DNA of 64,000 nucleotides from Macrolepiota albuminosa. Its lineage: Eukaryota; Basidiomycota; Agaricomycetes; Agaricales; Agaricaceae. Positions 19,096 through 30,507 of this stretch are shown piece by piece. The notes beneath the pieces are model-generated. The model worked only from the letters and a program-made list of their open reading frames with translations. It ran no database searches and was not told the DNA's origin. Each line of letters opens with the position of its first letter. Position 1 is the stretch's first letter. The stretch covers positions 1 through 64,000 of the forward strand of contig JAMWFC010000031.1 of NCBI GenBank assembly GCA_027475525.1. Reading direction: 5' to 3'. The translations under genes were made by a program, and so were the position numbers.

Positions 19096-20313
19096 TTGTT
19101 GATCGTCTGACAATTGAGTGACACCTCATGTTACTATGGATGGATCATTGAAGGAATCTTTAACAATGCTATCCAATGTCCTGGTATTGTTAATTTACAT
19201 ACTTTGTCTAATATGGGGATACTCAAGCATTACCCATGTTGCTGACTTAGCTACTACTGATGGCTCCTATCATGTCCATTAGTGTAGAGTTTGATAATAG
19301 AGTATATCTCGCAGATATGCATGAACAGGTAGTTGCCTTATCAACAAGTTTGTAAAGTGGAGGAGAACAGCTAGGTTCCACAACAAATTCTATACATTGA
19401 CAATTGAATTGAGCTTGTCCAGCACTGAATTCTTTTGTAATTCACTTGTGTGTCATGGGGTCTAGTCATACCCTTGTGTGCACACCTGTAACGTATCAAT
19501 AGTGTGATAGATTATTATCGATTTAAGTTTAACTCAAGGCTTGGGTAATCTGTTCCATGGGGATTCTAAGCTGGGCACAGGCCTTAAATCCCTCCTTTTG
19601 TACCCTTCTCCTGCATACATAGACCCCCCCCCCCCTTGTCTCCTATGTGTCATTGGCCGGCTAAACCCTACGCGATCATTGTTTGATGGTCATGGACTAC
19701 CGGAGGTTTTCATCTTTGTTTCTGGGTCCATTGGTCTGTTTTTGAGGCAAGTATTGTCATCTAAGTTTTTAATCAACTTTGTTTTTAGAATTTTTATTTC
19801 CTCCGGCCTTTCACCGACCACCGAGTCTCATCCGAGCTCCAGTCCGAATTAATCACTCAGTATTCAATGTATTGTGAAGAGCTCGTAACAGCGTCCAGCT
19901 GACAGGTCCATTCTACAGGTATTTGCAGTATACCTCGTGGTGTCTGATTGAGATGTTGTACATATGATTGATTGTCACTGGCCTTGCAGATGACCTTTTG
20001 CAGACGTAGTAATTTGTCCAGAATGAAATAATCCGTTTCACGTGAAGCATTCTTTCATATGTAAGGCGATGAGACTTGCAAAACGTACAACTGTGTTTTC
20101 TATGCCTAGTTCCTAAAAATTACAGATGTATGACAAACTAACTGAGGTCCCCAAAATTTTCTCTCGCAAAAAAAATTCTAGAAATCGAGATGACCGGAAA
20201 ACTTGGGGCGATTCAAATATATAGATATCTAACGACAGGGTCCGAAATGTGAGGTTTTGTCCTGAATGACTTGCCTCCCGGTTTCGCATTTCGTAGGCGA
20301 TGCTGTAATTGTA
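19096..20313. other. Intergenic region between convergent amidase and nitrate reductase
   Basis: No gene supported. The stretch 19130-19530 is AT-richer than the neighbours, with no recognisable product. A run of about 13 C lies at 19624-19636. No terminator-like or repeat structure beyond this was seen. Confidence 0.5.
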
Positions 20314-23300
20314 CTAAAAGATTACAACCTGTGAAGCGCCATCCCAGCCTACGCTCACGAGATGATCTACGCGAACAAATCAGACAAAGAACTGAATTTG
20401 AATCACATCACACATTACCTTTCGCCAATCGTTCCATTGCAGGAGGGCCGCACATACAGATCAGACCATCAGCTGACGGGGGAGGAAGATACTTATCCAT
20501 CATCTTCGCATTCAATCGGCCTATGGATTGATTCCAGTCTCGGGGAATAGACTTGCCCGTCAACGAGTAGCGCAGAGATAGTCGCGAGCCATACGTCTTC
20601 GCCAATTCATCTAGTTCATCCTTACATAGGATATCCCCAACATCACGATTGATGTCTACAACCCACACGTCGGTATCGTTGTTTGGGGTATCGAGAAATA
20701 TTCCGCGCAATATCTGAAGGATAGGTGTGATTCCACTCCCGCCACAAATCATTCCAATCCGTCGAACACGCCTCGGTATGCCATGGATCCCAGCCATGCC
20801 ATTTCCGAGCCAGACGAAGTGCCCTATGGGGCCCTTGAGCTCAATTGTATCATCGACTTCCAGTTCAGCGAAACCTAAAGTCATCCGCCCTCCCAGAGGG
20901 AATTGCTCAGTAGGATAGTATATCCTAGTATCATTGAGTAATTAAAATATAATAAGTAAAGCGAACTTACTTTACGAGCATATCAATGAAGCCTCTGTCA
21001 TCCTTCCTCGAAACAGGTGTATATGCGCGTTGTACGAGCTCACCCGGATCAGCCCTCCCCTTGATCTTTCTCTGAAGGCGGACGTAAACGTGTTGCCCAA
21101 TTGGGAGACCAAGATCTCGTTCTTTGTGATCTAGTACGAAACGGAAGACTTTGGAGTCCTTAGAGACATCGGTCACTGTATGGAGAGTGACAGCCTTCCA
21201 CTTGTTCGATTGAAGGAAGGCAGAAGTTGACAAGTCGTCAGACGCTGTAGACTCCTTGATCTTGCCTGTCAGTGTTCCTATGTGGTACTCAGCCAGCTTG
21301 CGCTTGGCGTCAGAGCTATGTATAGCCATGAAGTCTTCCGTAGCATCCTCTCCGGCAACGAGCGTGATAGACTGAGGGCCACCGGGATGATCATTAAGAT
21401 ATGTTGTTGCGTCGTACACCTATGAATGGTCACGAGCCGAAACTATAAAGATGCAAGAGCCTACGAACCTCGCCACATACTACGAACCAAGGATTTGCGG
21501 AATTGGCATGTGCACTAAGCTCATCTGGAGTGATTTTCCGGTTGACATCGGAGCGCGTCATAGAAACAGCCAGAGGCGCGACTGAAGGGCGAGTATCTGT
21601 TTCCGTTGAATCTGATACCGAAGTAGAAAGGACCGGCTTTGAAGGATCTTTGCCTTTATCCTTTAACCGTTGCATCCAGCCTCCAGGCTGGTTTCCGGCC
21701 ACTAAGGCGATAGTCGTCAGTCAGTCATGATTGAATAAGGCGATCCTGCCAGCGTCACACTCACTTGTTGGGTGTTCGAACTGCAATCGTCCGTCTTCAA
21801 GGACATATATGCAAACTCTAAACCACCTAGACTTTTTTTGAGAACTGAAGCAACAGAATGTGTTATGTTAATTACCAGTTATTCATCATTCCAGTCGCGT
21901 TCCAATACATATTTCTGGGTTGAAGAGCCATAGACTCGTCCATCGCTCTGACACAAATACTCTGACTGTCCCGCAATGACCGGAGCGGTACTTCCAGCGA
22001 CCAGAACGACCAACAATAGCATTGATCGCTGTTAGTGAGGTCCAGAGCGCCATAGACAGAATCAGAAAACGCGACCGAGCGGAAAGTGTCTTCAGGGTAT
22101 TCAATCTCCGCAAGTTCCCATGAATTTCCATCGTTGATCGAAACTTCCACGCGCGTGATCCGACGTCCGCCACCAGCATAGGCGTACCCTCGTAGAATGT
22201 ATGTTCCTTCAAGCTGGCATTCAATTATCTCTCCGTGATCAGGACATGCAATTGCGCTGTTGACGTTTAGCTCCCGTATCATATATCTGGTTATGATAGC
22301 TCAGCAGATAAGCTTGATGACTTTTCGCAGACAGACCTTGGATCATACCACCACTCATTCTCAGCTCTTGCCCGATCTGGACTGACTGGCATAGGAATGA
22401 CCTTGTTATCATGGAAATGAAGATGATGTTGACTCTCTATGGGAGAGAGCTCAATCCGCCTCAACCATTTGACAGATCTTCCTCCGATTTGTCCTGGGAC
22501 GACGAGCCGCAAAGGGAACCCGTGGTCGGGCTCCAATCTGTCAATGGCTTCTATATTTTCGTAATAGTAATTCTGGTGAACTCACGGAAGACCATTCATC
22601 CCCCATGCGAGCATCATACCTCTTCTTCGATCTCGAGCCCACGAAAGGAGCTGGCTGTTGAGTGTCAGCTAGCTCAGAACTGTACGATAGCCATAGTCCT
22701 TGCCTAGTTCCATAGGGACCATTCGGAAGGGAATCAGATCCCTCAAATACAACGTGCTTTGCCTGCCGATTCGGCCTGACGTAGTCCAAGACATCAGCCA
22801 ATCTCACGCCGGTAAACAGCGCTGTAGAAAGACCAGCTGCACCCCAAGAGAATCCGAGTGACTTTTGTACGACGTTTTGCTCTTTACGTCTATTACCCGC
22901 GCAGACAATCGTGACCGGCACGGTAATTACTTCGAACGTGGACCGGAGTTCTTCGACCGTAAAAATTACAGGATTCTCACAAAGACTTGACTGCAATTAG
23001 CTATCCATTCCCTCGGCTGAAAAAGGTGACAAGTATCGTACGTACCCACGTATAGTGACGTTCCACTCTCTCGCTGTCTCCGTGCTCACTTGCGGTACGG
23101 CTCCATGGTTTCGGACAAAGAACAAGTTACTTGGAGTGAGGAAACCTTTCGAGAAGAGGACATTCAACTTGGCCTCAGCATTGAATGGATGCTTCCCCGT
23201 CAATCGCACCATTCGAGGGTCACGGAGTACCCAGCTATCCGGGGTTCCCCTAGTATATCTGTCAGAGAAGCCATAACGAAGTGGATTTAACATACATATC

Positions 23301-23537
23301 CTGCGGGTCCGCTTCCTTAACAGCCCCTTCATCTGGGACAGAGGGGAAGGCGCTTTCGATTGCTCGAGGTTCCGTGCAGACATCAGGGAATTGTGAGGGA
23401 GCTAATGAAGGAGGGATAAACGGCGCTGGCAAGTGGATTGGAGGGCAGGAGGAGAAGGATGAAGGAGACGTTGGTAATAGTTTCCCATATAAGCGTTCGG
23501 AAGAGATGGAGGACTTGAAATCAGAGGCAACAGACAT
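20314..23537 (-). CDS. niaD: Nitrate reductase (NAD(P)H), Mo-cofactor/cyt b5/FAD enzyme
   Basis: Eleven exons on the - strand: 23537-23296, 23249-23042, 22990-22704, 22654-22586, 22537-22337, 22286-21876, 21826-21765, 21701-21469, 21419-20971, 20924-20419, 20366-20314; 2721 nt, 906 aa, every phase consistent. It reduces nitrate to nitrite in the cytosol. Order of domains: Mo-pterin domain (GTPDSWVLRDPRMVRLTGKHPFN, the Cys in VCAGNRR that ligates Mo, FSWGAAGLSTALFTGVRL), dimerisation domain (PDHGFPLRLVVPGQIGGRSVKWL onward), cytochrome b5 (haem-binding His in YLNDHPGG), FAD domain (QRAYTPVS) and NAD(P)H domain (GGSGITPILQ, CGPPAM). The intron at 22655-22703 uses a GC donor. The C-terminus ends GASQVVIF rather than the common Phe pair. 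Directly downstream of the nitrate transporter. Confidence 0.95.
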
Positions 23538-23764
23538 AATGTACCAAAAGCAAAGCGATGAGAACAACTTAGGGAGTCGCCGAAGACATTTGCAGAACCT
23601 CTTCTATTATCTCGTCCGGGTTTCCGAAGGATACTCCGCCTAAGGCATTTTCAGCGTTTCCCCATGACGTAATTTCATACTGGAAATTCTACGACAAGAA
23701 GTCATGCAGATAAGGACACAATCTATCATTTAATTGGAAATGACAGATAAGAAAAAAATTTAGA
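23538..23764 (-). promoter_or_regulatory. Nitrate reductase promoter with clustered GATA sites
   Basis: This 227-bp gap carries GATAAG at 23709-23714 and 23746-23751, with TATC (GATA on the other strand) at 23724-23727. Fungal nitrate genes are activated by AreA/Nit2-type GATA factors that need paired sites. Spacing from the ATG (about 170-215 bp) suits this; binding itself is inference. Confidence 0.6.
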
Positions 23765-25723
23765 TTAATACTTGGGCACAGGGACGATAATGAGAACAAC
23801 ATTGATAACAACGCAGATAACCCCCATTATCCAGAACGCATTTCCTTGTGCCGGCTGGAAACGGAAGATAAGGGCAAAAATAATGCCGCCCAAGTTGCCG
23901 AAGGAGCCTACAATACCAGACATTACGCCCTACACCCGTACAGTATATTTTTAGCATACGGGAAGGTTAACCAGGGAAATTTTTCAACTCACGTTATTAC
24001 GCGCGTTACAATGCGGCACCAAAGCAAAGTTAGCGCCATTGCCGAATTCCGAGAAGATAGCGGTAATAGCGAAAACCCCGATGACCACATTGACTGCGAG
24101 GAACGAAGAGGCATTCGGAAGTCAGGACGAAAGCATATGAGATAAGAATAGAGCACGTACAGTCTGGGCCTGATGGACTTTTGCTCCCGGAAAGGTATAG
24201 CCCTCCTGCCAAACATGATACGCCCATGATCAAGCCACAAAGTAACATCCAATACTTTTTACCCTTCGTACCCCATCTTCTATACACGACATCGCCAACG
24301 TATCCACCAAAGGGTCTGGTAAACAAGTTGAGGAAACCGCTGTTAAAACAAGTCAGTTAGAATATCAACGATGAGTTACGACGCCGGAGAATTCAGGAAG
24401 AGCAAAAATTCCGGAACCGGAATAGATGAAGAATTAGACGTACAAAATTGACGTGTAATAGCCAGCTTGAGTCTGATCGAAGCCTTGAATACTTCTGTTG
24501 TATAGTAAGAAAAGGACATTCGACATCTGAGCATCAAGAGCGAGTTCGAGACCAAAGGTTGTGAGGTACGCAAGGCTCGGTAACCATGTGAGTGGACTGA
24601 GTACGATCTCAGCAGTTGACTTGAGAGTCAATTTCTCGTTGACCGCGACATCGACGGCGGAATTTATAACAATATCGACATCGGGGTCGTCCACTAAATG
24701 AACAGTAACTTGGTTCTCCGGATCCTTGTCGCCCTTGTCCTTCTTTTTCGAGAGGATCTTCTCGTTGTCCAGTTGGAGGGGAGCGCTGCGCCCCCGATTC
24801 TCAGGCTTCGTAGTGACAGGGATATTATGGCGCTCGGACCATTTGCCCGCGGGGTGGTCTTGTCCGAAGACGAGCGTCATGATTGCAACAAGAAGGAGAC
24901 ATGGAAGTCTTCGAAGAACAAGTTAGTCAATCTAGTAAGGAAAAGATTATGGATGTACATACGGAACGATAGCGAAGGACGCTCTCCATGCCACATGTTG
25001 GGTCATTCCTCCTTTGATGAGCGCGGCATACAGCGAAGTCATGATAGCAAACGTAGCGCCACCTCTGTTATCAACGGTGTAAAAACCTCACTCGGACGTT
25101 GTTGATTAGTGGCGTACCCCATATTTCCCCATCCCCCAACCAATGCATTGACCGTACCCACGCAATCCTTATCGAACCACGACGAGGTCCACGCTTGGCA
25201 TGGGACGAACGTTCCACCGAGAATCCCAATAAAGAACCGTATAGCGTAAAGCGTGCTCGCATTGTGAGCCGTTCCAGCCAGACCAGAAGGTATCGCACCG
25301 AGCACAAGCAGACCTGCCATGACCTTTCGTGGTCCAAAAGCATCGACCATAGGCCCGACAGCGAATCGGACGATCAGAGTCGCAGCCAAAGCGACGACGT
25401 TGGAGTTAGCTACTTGGGCATCGGTGAGTTTGAGATCGGACTTTATGGCGTCCGGAATGAGTGGGGGGAACGCGAACCATGAAAGGAAAGCGACGAAGAA
25501 GCCCACTGTAAAAAAAAAATTATCAGCGTCCCTCGTACCACCAAAGCAGTTGACAAGTATACTTACGCCAGCTGAGGTGGAATGCCAGTGCATAGGGGTC
25601 ACGAAGGTTGAAGAGCGGGATAGTGTAGCTCTTGAGATTGACTGGGTTGACGACGGCAGGGCTCCAGAGTTGAGACCAAGAAAATTCTGGAGGCGCAGTG
25701 AAGGTCTTGGTACTTTTCGTCAT
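23765..25723 (-). CDS. nrt2: High-affinity nitrate/nitrite transporter, NRT2/NNP family
   Basis: A major-facilitator protein that brings nitrate across the plasma membrane. Start at 25723 (MTKSTKTFTAPPEFSW). Exons 1-3 are 25723-25567, 25505-25118 and 25064-24963, and at least three more follow. Family marks: PYALAFHLSW|LGFFVAFLSWFAFPPLIP in TM1; FAVGPMVDAFGPRKVMAG (MFS loop signature); GGTFVPCQAW; GGWGNMGGGATF, the glycine-rich NNP signature; NLFTRPFGGYVGDVVYRR; and a last membrane segment reading FWIMGVICVVINVVLIIVPVPKY before TAA at 23765. The large central loop (about 24,850-24,610) is acidic/basic and hydrophilic, as in fungal NRT2 proteins, and is a site of regulation in relatives. Same strand as nitrate reductase, 227 bp upstream of it. 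Confidence 0.93.
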
Positions 25724-26540
25724 TTCGTATGGGGTTATTCTTGTGCAACGGTCAAGTTATCGAGTGTTCTCTGGCTTTAAAGGTGTTCTCCGGGTCGGCT
25801 AACGTGCCTCGCTACGGAAATAGAAAAAGTCGGACATAGTCAGGAGATCACAAAGTCCAGATTCCAAACTATAACTAAGACTCTGATAACATGAGATCAA
25901 GATACGGAGAAACGTAGTCAACAAGGCACCGAAACGAGGATAAGAGAAGAAGGGAAGGACACTGAATTTGATTATTATCATTTACTGTCATTCCTTGAAA
26001 AGTATTGCATTTATCAGTTAACAATGAGTATTTTCTTATCTTTGAGGGACCGATGTTCTTCCCTGAAGCCACGCCGCCTCTTGCCAAGCGACACATGCAT
26101 CGAATACAAAGTGTACGACCCTTTTTGACGTTTGAGCAAGTAACCACTAGTGGTATGGAAACCAATTATTATTGCCAGATAAGAACAGCACACGCAAGAC
26201 CGCGAGATAGCAGTAATCGCAATCAGATAACAGAGAAACGACTGTTGTCCAGCGAGATAAGTCCTCCATATATCAGCAGTTTGCCAAGAATAATCCGGAT
26301 AACGTGACAGTATGAAGCTTGAATTCGCTATGCAGTAGAAATTGTGCGTTCACCAGCATGGGCGAGGTTGCCGAGTCTCAAAGCTTCGTACCATGTCATG
26401 CAGATGGATTCCTTTACAGGTCGAAGTTGAATGAAGTTTTGCCTCGTTTGTTAGTGTGACGGGATCGTGACCCGCCTTCGCCTGCGCCGGCTCTGGACGA
26501 TTCTACTCACCGTCACGACCAACCTATCATTGCCTTGCAG
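25724..26540 (-). promoter_or_regulatory. Upstream region of the nitrate transporter, GATA-rich
   Basis: No gene seen. GATAAG-type sites occur near 25938, 26178 and 26256, with CTTATC at 26035-26040 and further GATAAC near 25885 and 26226, as expected of nitrogen-regulated fungal promoters. The right part (about 26340-26540) directly abuts the retroelement repeat at 26541, so the element may have displaced more distal regulatory sequence or a neighbouring gene. Confidence 0.5.
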
Positions 26541-26629
26541 CCTCTGCAGTTGAAAAGTGGGATAGCGCCGAACCGGTCGCGTGATCAACATATATTACTG
26601 AGAAGAGGCGAAATGCGACAGTATGGCTA
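26541..26629 (-). repeat. Split direct repeat B2
   Basis: 89 bp, from CCTCTGCAGTTGAAAAGTGG to AGTATGGCTA on the + strand. Same as B1 (27293-27394) except for a few substitutions and a 13-bp gap after GTGATCA. Outer end of the element. Confidence 0.88.
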
Positions 26630-26657
26630 CAACTATTATACAGGGTGAGGAGGGAGG

Positions 26658-27292
26658 GTTGACGAAGAAATGAATAGATAAACTAATGGAATACTGGAGT
26701 GAAGAAGTAAGTGAGGGCCCGCGCACGACCTCCCCATCGTGTGCTTACTTTAGATATTTCGTCGGAGTGCGGCGCACTGCTAACAAAGTATTCGAAATGC
26801 GAGGACGAAATAACTAAGGTGAGAGGTGAGCCCGGCTCACCGGGTGGGCATGCCAAAGGGAGAGTCTCACCGATGATTCACGGATGTAAATAAGAATTAA
26901 ATGGAACAGTAAATATAAAAAAAGCACTGAAGAGAGAAGGAAATGCAGTGAGAACATGCTAACAATGTGAGAGAGCGCTAACGCGCTCACCTGGGCAGCA
27001 GACGAGGAAGGGGGAAGAAATGCAGTGAGAACATGCTAACAATGTGAGAGAGCGCTAACGCGCTCACCTGGGCAGCAGACGAGGAAGGGGGAAGATGGAA
27101 GAGAGGCTACCCGAGATGTCTGAGACTGCGTGCCATACTGACAACGCCACGGCAACTGCCAGGCCCTGGCACCGTGCCGCGATTGGCACACAGAAAAGGG
27201 GAAGGAGGGTGCGAACGAGATCGGAGAAAACTTTCGCCCACACAGAGGCCTCCGAAAACGCTCACCACCTTCGGCGCTCGCCTTTACGCCGA
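26658..27292 (-). repeat. Split direct repeat A2
   Basis: 635 bp, from GTTGACGAAGAAATGAATAG to TTTACGCCGA on the + strand. Nearly identical to A1; the 77-bp length excess is exactly the direct duplication 26940-27016/27017-27093. It contains an inverted GAGAGCGCTAACGCGCTC motif. It abuts B1 with no spacer; 28 bp separate it from B2. Confidence 0.9.
26940..27093. repeat. 77-bp exact direct duplication 8 (repeat A2)
   Basis: Units 26940-27016 and 27017-27093; absent from the otherwise near-identical A1 repeat. Confidence 0.95.
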
Positions 27293-27394
27293 CCTCTGCA
27301 GTTGAAAAGTGGGATAGCGCCGAACCGGTCACGTGATCAGATCGCGTGACCAACATATATTACTGAGAAGAGGCGAAATGTGACAGTATGGCTA
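27293..27394 (-). repeat. Split direct repeat B1
   Basis: 102 bp counterpart of B2. It has an extra 13 bp that completes an imperfect palindrome GGTCACG...CGTGACC (about 27327-27352), which B2 lacks; this may be a recombinase-related site. Confidence 0.88.
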
Positions 27395-27527
27395 AAAAGA
27401 AGCTGTGTTGGAGAGTGGAGGGGTGGAGGTGGTGAGAAGATGTTGCGGGAGCTGAGCCAAAGATGGGCAACAAAAGATGTAGAGGCATTGACGTGAATAC
27501 AATGAATTTTGGAAAGGACTTGAGAGC

Positions 27528-28600
27528 TTAGCGTGAATTGGAAGAGTGGCCGTGTATTTGAGTGGGATGGTGCCGATCTGGGCGAAAGAGATTTCGAGAC
27601 AGGTGAAGATGGGTGGCAGGCGCAGGAAGAGTCCTATGGTCCAGGGATGCTAACTGAAGTTCTGCACATACCGCTGGGTTGTCCCTGAGGTACGTTTTCC
27701 ACGCCTGGGACATCCAACGACCAATTGCCATGATAATATCCTCAGACAAGCCCAGGGACGCATAATACGTTGCGCCGCCAGCTCTTGCCGAGTGGCCTCC
27801 ATATGACTTATTGAGGAAAGAGGACATCTTTGAGTCGAACCATCACGACGAAGAAAAAGTGCAAATTTTGCTCCATGTATGGCATCACGTCTTGACGTGT
27901 ATTCGTGAAGTAGAAGAATGGGGTCAGCAATTTTGTGATGTGAAAATAGAATTTGAGACCCTGTGAAAAAGTGATCTGTTTTGTGATATGGAAGGTCATA
28001 AGATGCGTAACCCTGAGAGAAACAAAGTGAAGAGCGCTTAATGATTTTTCTCCAGTTCAAAGCTGACTTTGTCTTAACAACTAATTCACCGGAGCGGTGG
28101 CAAGCATAAAACGTGCAAGACATCAAAGTCGCAAACAAGAGGTCGTTGAAGTCATTGGAATTTCTCACATGTGTTACAAACCTTTTGAGATGCAAGAGGC
28201 GTAGAGGGAGTTTGCGGTGAATTGGATCCGTGCAAATCTTCTTAGCACCTTTGATTGCTGCTTGGATGAGCGGATGATTTCTGTTTGAGTCAAAGTCTGG
28301 ATAAATGTTACGAAGGAAATGTCCGGCTCCTGACAGATACTTTGGACCTGAAGCAATGTATTTCGAGGTAAAAGCGATGTATTTTGATAAGGTCTGAGGT
28401 GAAGGATCAATGGGAAGACCATGAGATGAACAGAAATTGATATAATCTTGTGCTCCTATTGCATAGCACGAGATCGTCGATTTTTCTATAGATTGGGATT
28501 GGACATGAAGAGTCCAGGTGTTGAGGTCTGCGCTGGACATAGCTTGGCAAGTCGTTTTGTGTGATGACTCACCAAGTACCTTTAAAAGGACTTGCTCCAT
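27528..28600 (-). CDS. Tyrosine recombinase of the split-repeat retroelement
   Basis: Catalyses circular-intermediate integration in this class of elements. The N-terminal SAM-like core-binding part (STISCYAIGAQDYINFCSSH, LSKYIAFTSKYIASG) spans roughly residues 35-130. The catalytic part holds the first Arg in CHRSGELVVK, then the HxxR box in GGHSARAGGATYYASLGL, GRW, and the nucleophilic Tyr in KTYLRDNP. The two parts lie in different frames, with a shift near 27,830 in CCTCTTTCC, so this copy may be inactive or the shift a sequencing error. The start overlaps the end of the RNase H ORF by 19 bp, a compact arrangement usual for the class. Confidence 0.85.
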
Positions 28601-30507
28601 CGCGCCAGAAGAGAGTCTCTGGGAGGCTTGAAATCGTAGACACAGTTAGCAGGGAATTGACGATGAAAATTGTCGAAGAGAAGGCGTGAAAGAAGGTCAG
28701 CCCGCGTGTTGTCCTTACCTGCTATGTGACAGACATGCAGGTCAATACCTGTCTCCATAATAATACCAGCTACAGCTTTAACAATGGAGTTATGCATTTC
28801 TTCAACAGCGCCGAGAGAATTAAAAATGGTGACGGAATCAAGACTGTCTGTGAAGATGAGAAGTCTTTTCGGAGGGCGGTCGAAGAGCACAACGTGATGA
28901 ATACTCGAAAGAATTGCAAGCAACTCTAAGAAGAAAATATCAACTTTCGGCTTAGACAGGTCAGGATTAAGTTGGTAAACGAAACCTGAACCTGCATATA
29001 CAAATGCAAGAGCGAGTTTCAGGCTTGCATCAGTCCAAATAACAAAGTCAGCCGAAGAGTCGTTCCAGTGAGTAGTGTCGAGAAATCTAATGCCCAGTGC
29101 TGAAGGAAGAACTTTCAGAAGCCAGGACATGTTGTTGGTTACTTCTTGATTAAGAAAGACACCAGCATGCATTGTTGATTTTGAGGTGATTTTGCAATAT
29201 AGCGAGGACAGAGCTGGGCGACCCCATGGTAAGACGTTGAGCAGCCAGTTTAAATGGCCAGCGAGACGTTGCCAGATACAGAGAGGGGGACGGCGATTAG
29301 GCATGTTTATAAAATTGTTAATTTTAGCAATGATCTCGTCAATAGAATCTTTAGTGAGCAAGATGGACCCTCGGTTGATATCAACCCAGAAGCCAATGAT
29401 CTTAAGACATTCTCCAAACTCTTGCTTTTTATCATCCCATGGACAGCCAATGGAATTCCAGAAGATAAGGAGCTGAACCTGGTGTTTTGGTCTAGGCTTG
29501 CCTTTGAATATGACTAAGTCGGAAGCAAGATCCCAAAAAAAGAAGTCGTCCATGAAGTCGTGTAAGTCCGGCATGTCCAATTTTGTTATGGCAATCCAAC
29601 ACATCAGCTCTGCCAGCACGCACTAACAACGAGGAGAAGCACAGTTTCCAAAGACCAAATGGTGAACAATACGCCATATTCCGTCGATGTTAACAAGTTG
29701 TCTTAACTGCCATAACAGGTGTGCAGGCAGGTTCAAGAAAGCACTGGAGACGTCCGACTTCCAAGTGACCAAGGTGTCAGAGGGATAACATTGTTTGGCA
29801 TTATACAAAACCTGCCCGAATGTCCTCATGTCGTCGTACCTAACCTTAGCCTCAGTCTTAGAAATTCCGTCGTTGAGACCGGATGCCATATGATCTGTTA
29901 CCACTCTAGGCTTCCCCTTCTGCCAGACAACAAACAGCGGAGACGATTTCATACCTGGGAGGAATTCATCAATAATGATTGGATCCGACCACCTTCTAGC
30001 TTTTATCTCCTTATCCTGAAATTGTCTGATAGCATCCAGGTCAGTCTCTTCCGTTGATTAATTGTCTAGCAAAACCTCATCATGCGAATCCCAATTACTG
30101 TCGTCAAAGGGCCAGAAGCCTTCTCTAAGGCCTTTCATCACAGAGCAAATGAAGGGCTGATTCAGGTGATCCCAAAGCATAGCTTCGAGAAAATCCACGT
30201 TAAAAGGAGTCTTGACACGGATGTAATTACTCATAGCACGCAATGTATGCTGAGTATCTGGATCCAAAAGTAGATTGAGCAGGGAAGAAGGGAGAGGTGA
30301 AGCAGTTTCTGTATCTCGGGCTGAAGGAGGCATCAAAGAGGCTAGAGAAGAGCTATTCCAAATGAAACCTCGGCGGAACTTAGGGGAGCTATGAGAAAAG
30401 GCATTGTGAGAACGTTTACAAGCGGTTGAAAGAGGTCGCGGTCCCCTAGAAATTGCTTCTTCTGTTCTACGCATTGAGTCCGCCCATTGCTCTAAGATTG
30501 TCTTCAA
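28582..30507 (-). pseudogene. Reverse transcriptase and RNase H of the split-repeat retroelement
   Basis: One frame from 30507 to 28582 with two in-frame stops (TAA at 30058-30060, TAG at 29623-29625). RT blocks: KPRVVTDHMASGLNDG, WKSDVSSAFLNLP, and the catalytic FMDDFFFWD. RNase H: FVIWTDASLKLA, LELLAIL, IFTDSLDS and HIAGKDNTRADLLSR, with Asp/Glu/Asp residues in place. The RT resembles DIRS/Ngaro-type enzymes rather than copia or gypsy. The TAG fits a TGG-to-TAG transition. Confidence 0.85.

Noticed and set aside
21827..21875. Alternative acceptor TTCAG at 21845 for nitrate reductase intron 6
   Set aside because: It would leave a 31-nt intron, too short for the spliceosome; TCTAG gives 49 nt and the same frame.
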